Of a stretch of DNA of 64,000 nt, positions 56,956 through 64,000 are shown in pieces (within the stretch, counting starts at the first letter, position 1; each line of letters starts with the position of its first letter). Source of the stretch: Pisolithus tinctorius (lineage: Eukaryota; Basidiomycota; Agaricomycetes; Boletales; Pisolithaceae). The position numbers were made by a program, and so were the translations under genes. The notes under the pieces were generated by a model that was not told the DNA's origin, searched no databases, and was given only the letters and a program-made list of their open reading frames with translations. The stretch lies in contig JANFAH010000011.1 in the NCBI GenBank assembly GCA_024663395.1, forward strand, positions 992,001-1,056,000. Direction: 5' to 3'.

Positions 56956-57802
56956 TGTCATGACCATGACACTGATGTAAGCCCCTAACACCTACTCTGC
57001 CCTCCTCCAACATGTTCCCATGCTTCTCCACCCTCTTCCAACATGTTCCCGCACTTCTCCACCCTCCTCCGACATGTTCCCACACTCCTCTGACCCTCCC
57101 GACATGTCTCCACACCTCTCCGAGGTCCCCTGTCCGTGTTCTAACCAACTCTGCTCAACTCCGCCCTAAGGTTGGTCATGTGGGCTGTTGGACTTGCAGC
57201 CCTGCATTCTAGATAGGGTTCCGCCCTCGTGTTGGTTTTCTCCATTCTTCTGCTCCTTCAGTATTTACCCTCTCTTCCTTGTTGTAGTAGCTTCCTTGTC
57301 TCAGTTAAGGTCCCTGTCACCCCTACCCTCTATCCCTTGTGTTGGAGGGACTACTAACCCTTTATACACTTATTGGTTTACATTCCACACTACACTGCCC
57401 TTGGCCTACATCATATATAAGGCCACATAATACTCTGATGTAATCAGTACAAATATCGAATAAAGTCCCCACCTTCAACTCCCTCTCAGTCCCCTCCAGA
57501 GTTTTGTCTCCACTTCCTCTGAGTCTGCTCCACCTCTGAAATATGAGGGCTGAGCTCATGCAAGGGGGCAGCACACTAGCTGAACCCAATGCCCTCTCAT
57601 CTGACCTCTGACCTCTGACCTCCAGCTCTGACTCTGACCTCAGCCTCTGAAACTTCCCTTCATACCCCTCTGCTCACTGTTCATTGAATATCTCACCACC
57701 CAGTGGTCAGATTCGCTTCAGACTTTGATCGCTGTACTCCGCAGCCCAACCCGCTCCAACTCCGCCCTAAGAGGAAGCCAGGGGTGTTGTCTGACTTTGA
57801 CA
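56956..57802. mobile_element. nested solo LTR (847 bp)
   Basis: TGTCATGACC ... CTTTGACA with GGTGC on both sides (56951-56955, 57803-57807). It contains a TATA-like CATATATAAGG near 57412, AATAAAG near 57461, and a short minisatellite. Confidence 0.88.
57003..57110. repeat. ~31-bp minisatellite in an LTR
   Basis: Three to four imperfect units of CAACATGTTCCC plus CTTCTCCACCCTC. Confidence 0.75.
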
Positions 57803-58223
57803 GGTGCAGAGTGAGCAGAGACTTAGGATGAATGCATGGTCATGACATAGAGCCAGTAATTGTTGCTGATGGACTACATTTTTGAGGACTCCTAAGAGTG
57901 GTCCTGGTAAAATGACTATGTTTCACTACAGTTTTGACCTTGGTTTCCATAGTCCCTTCATGAGTAGTCTTGGACATTGTGATACACATGATCATCTCCT
58001 CTGTATCTCACTCTGTAGATCTTGCTATCTGCCAGCTACCATCATCTAACAAGAGGTAAAATCCTAGATCAAAAAAATAAGCCTTGTGTCCTACCTTCAA
58101 CACTTGACACCATGGTCAGACAAGCTTATGGGTCAGTGCTAAGGACAATACTCAAGGACAGGAGTGCAAGTGCTAGTGATGGCAAATAAGTTGCAATAAG
58201 TCTTGATGGCACAGTAACAACAT

Positions 58224-60945
58224 GTGGTCTTGGTGAGGATAGGTCCCACTCAATGGCATGGAGCATGGAAGCCAGTCATGGCAGGGGGAGCAGCACATGG
58301 TCACTCCCACAGATGCAGAAGCTTGACATCCTCACAAATACATCAGGTCCAGACCAAAGTTCACCAATCTGCACAGGTTATGCAAACTCTTCATGAATTG
58401 GCAGGTCCAAGAAAAATCGCTGAATGGGCTGCATGTGTGGCAGAACACAAACAAGAGTGACTAAGAGGTATGTTTTTGTTATGGTTAACAAAAAAAGGCT
58501 CACCTTTGAAAGAGATGACTGTGACCAAGAAGCATGTGCTTGAGGCACTGCAAGATCCAGTGTTGAACAACCCAGTCAATGAGGCCACAGACAATGGATA
58601 TGAAAGTGATGAGTATGGCACAATGGTCCTGGACAGAACAGAGCCACTTGATGTCAGTCATGCTGGTGGTGAGTTTCAAGAACTCACCAGCAGGTTATTG
58701 GGGGAATTCTGGAAAAGGTCAGAATTAACAGGAACCAAGTAATAATAGCTGACTGTGTTCAGCACTTCTCAGAAGATCAGGGTGAAACACCCAGATTATC
58801 ATACATTCCAGGATTGTACTGCTAAATGGATGGCTGCATTCAATGTGCAAATGGGTGCAATGGTGGAAGCTTACATGGCCTGGTCCTTGATCTGGAAGGG
58901 TGTGAGTGGATGGGGATTTTTTGATTCAGATGAGTGACATACACAGGAAGAACAGCAGAGGAGTGACAGTGTGGACACCAGGCTACTCAGTGTACTGGTG
59001 CTAGACATCTTCTGTAAGTCAATCTGACTGTAGTACACATGTGGATACTCATGGCATAGTAGGCACTGAGAAGACTTCTATAACTGTAGGGCCTACTGAT
59101 TGTTACCTAACTTCAGCTCTTGTGTGCCACAGTCTAATCCCATGCTCTCCCATCACCCCCAAGGTCACCATTACAGTGCAAGCTCTTGATCTGTACCACA
59201 CTGTTTGTCAATGTTGCCCCCATCTTTCCATCCAGGGATACATCAAATTGCTCTGCAACATACATGAGGTTTGTGATTAATATATATTTGGAGATACCTG
59301 AATGCTCACCCTTGACCATCCAGGTCCTGTTTCACAATCACCACTCATGTCAATTTTCCACTGTACTTGATGTTTACTTGCAAATTTTAGCACTTGTCTC
59401 GAACATTGTGCACCAGGCACTGCAGTGTGATCAACCAGACTGGCAGCTCAAGCACAGCTGTCCTTCTTGTACTTACAAATTGCAGGACAAACTGGCAATA
59501 CAATTCAAGATGCTGTTTGCTCAGGACAGGAATGACTCTCTCAAGAGAGTGGTGACCAGGGTACTGGATGGCAACCTTGATGATACTGCCCCTCTTACCA
59601 CTTCTCATCCTATGCTGGAGGGTATGTTTCATCATGAACAATACCTGACCCATGATTTTGTCAAGAAATTTGCATCTGAGTGGCAGACAGGCCACAGCAT
59701 TGTTGCTGAGGTGAGAAGCAATTGTGTTTGCATTTATTTTCTAGACTTCTTACTGCATGATAGGATGGTGATGGGAACCTTTGTGCAGAGCACTGGAAAA
59801 ATATGAAGGACAGTGCTACACAAAAAATGTGGAGTGTATTTGATGAAACAGGAGTCTTCATAGCAGTTTGTTGGCATGGCTTCTGCCTGCTTATCACAGA
59901 TATGGTACAAAGTGGCAAACAGTATGTAGACTACTTAGAAAGCCCTACTCACAAACTCACACACTCATACACAGGTCCAAGTATGCACTTGCAGTGATGT
60001 CCAAACTCCTCAACACATTTGGTTCAGACTTGGGCAGTGGATTTGACATTGGCTGTCAATTCAAGACCACTCTGGCATCTAGCATCCTGGGCAAGCATGC
60101 ATGATCACTCAACTATATGTCTCTTGTTAATGCATTCCACAGCCATGCTCATAATAGGCTATGTCAGTTAGACAACCCCACAGCCTATGTCAAAGGTCTC
60201 AGACTCAAAGATCTCAAAGGTTGTGAGAGGGCATTTTCAAAGAGCAATGCCCTTGCACCATCTACTCAATACACATCAATTTTTCACAGAAGGCAGGCCA
60301 TTGCATGCTATTTTGAACACAATGATGAACTGAAAGTGTATGCAAACCTCAGTAAGTAATTAACCTTACCCATCTCAACATATCTGATCTTGAGCAGCAA
60401 AGTTCTTACTGAATAACTACAAACAAGCCCTTGATCTTCTTTCCAATGGCTGTGTGACCCTCAAATGGCTGATGCATGAGCTAGGAGTAAGTGACCCTGC
60501 AACCTTTAAACTTTGGTTGGACAAAGAACATGAATATCTCAGGTCCCTCCTGTGCAAGCCTGTGGAAGAAACACTGCAGATGGAATATTGGCAATGACTT
60601 GTAAATCTGGCTGGGAGCAGGTAGGCACTATTACATAGAGAGGTTAGCATTCTCACTATCAGTAAATTTAGCAAACACCTTGAGTCAATCCTATCTACAT
60701 GGACTGTCATTATGGTTAATGACACAGCATCCCCTCAGAGTGATAGCAGTGTGACAAGGAAAGCAGAGACCATGTGCTGCCATGCCTAAGAGAATTATGA
60801 AAAGGACTTGAAGGCCGTCCAGGAGCTTGAGGAATGCCTCAAGATAACATGCCACTGGGTACTGGAGGATGAGGAGTGGCAGGTGGCTGAAGCAACCAAA
60901 GACAGATGTCTTCTCAGCTATCACTGCAAACCAGAGAGATGGGAG
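58224..60945 (+). pseudogene. KDZ (Kyakuja-Dileera-Zisupton) transposase relic
   Basis: Fragments follow KDZ order: KIRVKHPDYHTFQDCTAKW and MVEAYMAWS (58755-58937), LVCHSLIPCSPITPKVTITV and CPHLSIQGYIKLLCNIHEV (59100-59280), PDWQLKHSCPSCTYKLQ (59430-59490), NDSLKRV, MWSVFDETGVFIAVCWHGF (59830-59890), GSGFDIGCQFKTTL (60035-60075), FHSHAHNRLCQLDNPTAY (60130-60190), LKGCERAFSKSNAL, then YEKDLKAVQELEECLK (60795-60840). KDZ enzymes are nuclear DNA transposases with a CxC2-type zinc region. Frames change often and stops are common. It is cut near 60948 by an LTR of the next element. No TIR was found. Confidence 0.85.
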
Positions 60946-60949
60946 TGAA

Positions 60950-61286
60950 ACCCATTGATTGAGGGACAAGCTCAAAACAAACTAGATTAGAGAACTGGCT
61001 ATGACAAACAACAGGACTTATATACTGCCCTACTGTTTGGTACATACTGCCATGAGGGAATGTTCTGGAAGGAAACAAACAAAAGAGAGAACTACACTAT
61101 TGGACAAAGGTGAACATGTGGTATGGGTGAGGCATTGCCTTACCAAGCACCATGTAAGCATGAGAGAGTAAGCAAAAGGAAAAGTCTGAGATGACTAAGC
61201 ATCCCTCAAAGTGTAACCTTAACCAGAGGGTGGATACATATGGGCAAGTAGGAAATGCAAAAGTAAGAAGTCTACCAGTCATTACA
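60950..61286 (-). repeat. 3' LTR of a chromovirus-type gypsy element
   Basis: On the minus strand TGTAATGACTGG starts at 61286, directly after a purine tract (CCTTAGGAGGGGATAG, 61302-61287). A TATA-like TATATAAG lies near 61020 on the same strand. The far end near 60950 is not fixed exactly. Confidence 0.7.
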
Positions 61287-61425
61287 CTATCCCCTCCTAA
61301 GGCTCGACTTCCAGGTGAGACCATATAGGATGAATGGTAGTAAATGGTTCCAGTACAGGTGTAAACAAGCTTTCAAAGCTTACTGACAAAAGGAGAGATA
61401 ATTTATGGGGGGCACTGGGGTGGGA

Positions 61426-62643
61426 TCAATAAAAGTCCTTGATCACCAACTGCAAATTCTTCAAGGTGGAGGCTGGCTCCCAGGTACAGTCTTCCTCAGG
61501 GTATCCCCTCCAATGGATGAGGAATTGAAGAGCTCCACATTTCAAACAGGAGTCAACAACATATTCAACCTCATATTCAACATCTCCTTCATCTGTAACC
61601 CTTTGCAGTCCAGGCCTGTGAACAGGCTGCCCATCTAGAGCACTGAGATAGGGTTTGACCCATGAGACATTCACAATTGGGTGTATCCTCATGTTGCATG
61701 GCAACTTTAACTTAAGAGTGTTCAGAAGTACTTCTAGAACTTCATATGGTCCAATCCACTTTTCAGAAAGTTTATGGCTCTGCTGTTCCTTCAGGGACAG
61801 ATGGTCTGTTGCTAGCCAGACCTGAGATCCAACAGAGTAAGAAGGAGCAACTGAGCAGTATTGATCTGCTTGTTGCTTTTGCCAAGAGTGAGCTTTGGCG
61901 AGATTGTTATGTACATCTTGGAACACCTGGAACCAAGATTTGGCGATCTCCTCTGTGGCTTCTACCTTCAAAGTCATCAGCTTGATGCCCATCCTAGGTC
62001 TATAGGAATGGGTAACTTCAAAGGGGCACTTGCCAGTAGAAGTAGAGGTGGAATTGTTGTATGCAAATTGAGCCAAAGGTAGCCATTCTTCCCAGTGGGC
62101 CTGCTGTTGGTTGGCATACATCCATAGATACTGCTGAATCTCACAGCTCAACTGCTCTGTTTGACCATCCATCTGCAGGTGGAAAGCTGTAGAGAGTTTC
62201 TGGTGTACTCCCAACATTATAAATAGCTCCTTCATGAAACCAGAGGCAAACTGAGGGCCTTGGCCTGACATGATAGAGTCCAGAAGTCCATGGTGTTTCC
62301 AAACATGTGTGAGGTAAAGACAAGCTGTGCTAGCAGCTGTTTCTTCTGCAGTGCAGGGAATGAACTCTGCTTCCTTAGAGAACCTATCAACAATGACCAG
62401 GACATGGGACTTCCCAGAAGACCCCTTGACTCCAAGATCCATAAAGTCAGTTGTTAACTCTCTCCAAGGCCCATCAGGGATAGGTAAAGGCTTGAGTTCT
62501 CCTGCAGGCAGCCTATTTCCAGACTTGCTGGCTTGGCATGTTTGACAGTGCTTTATGTACTCTTCAACATTGGGTTTTAAGGTAGACCACATGAACCAGT
62601 GTGTGATCAACTCCTGAGTTCCTTTTATTCCATGATGTCCCAC
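61426..62643 (-). pseudogene. Ty3/gypsy chromovirus integrase with chromodomain
   Basis: A 405-codon open frame. It starts within the HHCC zinc-binding region (GHHGIKGTQELI, YIKHCQTCQASK), then the core (ELTTDFMDLG, VIVDRFSKEAEF, DGQTEQL). The second catalytic Asp of the usual SDRGPQF is lost: the text reads SGQGPQF. A C-terminal chromodomain follows (VEYEVEYVVDS, ALQFLIHWRGYPEEDCTWEP), which in chromoviruses directs insertion to marked chromatin. The protein is cut at 62643 by the family A repeat; the RT would lie further right. An open frame with a missing catalytic residue implies the enzyme is dead. Confidence 0.9.
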
Positions 62644-63399
62644 TGTGAGTCAAAGTGTGGAAAGCTGGTGAAATCCAACCAAATCCAACACCAAAGACAA
62701 ATAATGTGTGAGTGGTGGTTTGCCTCTGTGGAACCTGGAGTGCAGAAAAACCTAAAGGTGGGGGGGGGACTTCAAGTGGAGGTGCTCCTGGCACAAGTCA
62801 TCAATGAGTTATGCAGGAGAAGATGAGTGAGTGATGACTGGACAGAGGATGCTGAACAGAGTGAAGATGTTCAGCCAAAAGGACTTCTGGAGTGATGGAC
62901 TTTGGTAAAAATGTGCTCCTGGTGCAAGTCAATGACAAGTTATGCAGGAGTGGGAGGATGACTAAGCAAGACTTGCTGACTAAGTGTGGATGAAGCTTCA
63001 GATAATGAATGATGGTAGATAGACCCCTTTGTAGAGCCTCAACTACCAATGATATGAATGAAGACAGATAGACTCTTCCAAATGAGCCTCAACTGTCAAC
63101 AACAAGTTATGCTGAGTTGAGCTGAACTGACTGCTGAGTGACTTCTGATTCACTTGGGGTGTAGCTAAGTACATGGGGGTTTATATACTGTGGGGGGAGC
63201 ACAGCTTGTGACAAACAAGGCACAAACACTTGGTAAGTAATGAATAAGGACTGAGTAATCACAATGAGTAAGCAAGAAATGAAAAGTAAGCAAGCAAAGA
63301 AGATTGGTAAGTATTGGCAATGAATGAGTCAAGGATAGTCAAAATATCACAGAATGAGTCAAATGGAGTCAGAAACTGAGTAAGCACACTGATATCACA
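62644..63399. repeat. LTR-like repeat, family A, copy 2
   Basis: 756 bp from TGTGAGTCAAAG to GATATCACA (TGTGA/TCACA inversion), cutting the chromovirus integrase. The motif GTGCTCCTGG...CAAGT occurs twice about 131 bp apart (62784, 62915). The element continues beyond the window, so the target duplication cannot be checked. Confidence 0.65.
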
Positions 63400-64000
63400 T
63401 TAGGGGGTGGCAATGTGGGTCAGATCTTGGTGGAGACATCTCTAGATCCAAAGATGGCATGACAGATGGACAATGTTTCCAGATAAGGAAGTATTAATTC
63501 CAGAATTGAAGGGCATGAGTCAGGCATCAAAGGGGGCTAGGGCATTGGGGGTCTGTGGGGCAATGGGAGCACATGTGATTGCATCTCCCACCCTTTCATC
63601 CTCTCAGCAAAGTTAACAAAACCTCATGAATGGGGCTCTGACAGAGGAGGAGGAGAATGGGGGACATCTTCTGCTGGATCTTGCAGTAAGAAGGCAAGAT
63701 GCACATCATACTCATCATGAATGCAATCAGGGAGGCTGGAGAACAGTAGACCATGCTGCAGCTGTCACAATGCAGGGAGAATGATGGACAAGATTGGAAT
63801 AAAGATGGTGCAGGGAGCAGGGAGGAATGATCCATATGCTTCATCAACTGGGGAGACTGAAACAACCACATAAGACCTTTCTAACCAAGTGACAGACCTG
63901 AGGCAACCAAAGAATGTCCTTCTGGAAGTCATACTGACAAGGAGAACATGCTGACCAAGCTGCATGGGATGAGATGGGGCTGACAATGATGGGATGAACC
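63400..64000 (-). pseudogene. family A internal region with conserved fragment
   Basis: Minus-strand frames 63986-63765 and 63871-63596 match 3330-3700 on the plus strand (QLGQHVLL, MTSRRTFFG, AYGSFLPAPC). The reading frame is broken and runs off the window edge. See the entry at 3103. Confidence 0.45.

Larger units (their letters stand above)
55869..57847. mobile_element. solo LTR of element D with two solo LTRs nested in it
   Basis: TGTCAAGTCTGG... to GGTCATGACA, flanked by TAGAG on both sides (55864-55868, 57848-57852). Removing the two nested insertions leaves about 746 bp that match the LTR at 46047-46768. It interrupts the viroplasmin-like gene. Confidence 0.9.
55213..57977 (-). pseudogene. 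RNase H1-N/viroplasmin-like domain gene, split by nested LTRs
   Basis: Exon 1 starts MSKTTHEGTMETK (57977), runs to ITGS (57853), and continues after a solo LTR (from 55868) as TTTPPSAPSTPQ... GFYLVIVGQEVGIFYTW. A 55-bp intron (GTAATATTTG...CCCATAG, 55658-55604) leads to exon 2: KDAALWDLDISGAVHYKCK, FQQALVDYTAAYNKGEL. The pattern (Y.V..G...GIF..W, then SGA.H..(F/Y)....A...Y) is the RNase H1 N-terminal (viroplasmin-like) domain that binds RNA-DNA hybrids. Apart from the LTR insertion, no stop interrupts exons 1 and 2. Agaricomycete genomes carry many such proteins, often linked to repeats. The role is unknown. Confidence 0.7.

Noticed and set aside
1..64000. CRISPR arrays, tRNA or rRNA genes, bacterial operons
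   Set aside because: No regularly spaced short repeats, no cloverleaf or rRNA signatures were seen, and genes have introns and eukaryotic promoters.

Overview
The window comes from the nuclear genome of a mushroom-forming basidiomycete (Agaricomycetes). The reasons are the transposon set (Plavaka, KDZ, Ty1/copia, Ty3/gypsy with chromodomain, Helitron, IS630/Tc1-like), fungal-only families (DUF6589, TE-type RecQ helicase, OTT_1508-like deaminase) and introns of 50-81 bp. No tRNA, rRNA or CRISPR was seen. Species was not identified.

Almost everything is transposable-element sequence, much of it nested. 1-3,025: gypsy-type gag remnant and a solo LTR. 3,026-4,645: a repeat found again, inverted, at 62,644-64,000. 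5,157-8,058: Plavaka transposase relic. 8,633-11,784: IS630/Tc1-like DDE transposon whose empty target site survives as a second repeat copy at 44,756-45,323. 12,496-23,343: Helitron Rep relic, split by a copia element (15,132-22,572). That copia carries a perfect palindrome (16,531-19,064), which itself carries a Tc1-like palindromic element at its exact centre. 23,344-33,825: an element with about 260-bp terminal inverted repeats holding only a DUF6589 gene and a convergent RecQ-like helicase gene, with a copia sitting in a helicase intron. 33,886-37,656: a Tc1-like transposon with an intron-containing transposase and an intact 500-codon companion gene. 37,657-41,060: the only stretch that looks like host DNA, with an intact deaminase-fold gene. 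41,061-64,000: old TE debris (RecQ fragment, LTR elements, gypsy pol interrupted by an LTR element, a second 1.57-kb palindrome, an RNase H1-N/viroplasmin-like gene split by three nested solo LTRs, a KDZ relic and a chromovirus).

Two age classes are visible. 23,344-41,060 is CpG-rich, whereas most flanking sequence is nearly CpG-free. The broken reading frames carry stops and substitutions that fit C-to-T change in CGN codons, so methylation-linked mutation or a RIP-like process is the likely cause of decay.

The best candidates for something undescribed are the DUF6589+RecQ element, the two-gene Tc1-like element, and the nested perfect palindromes, which could give long hairpin RNA.
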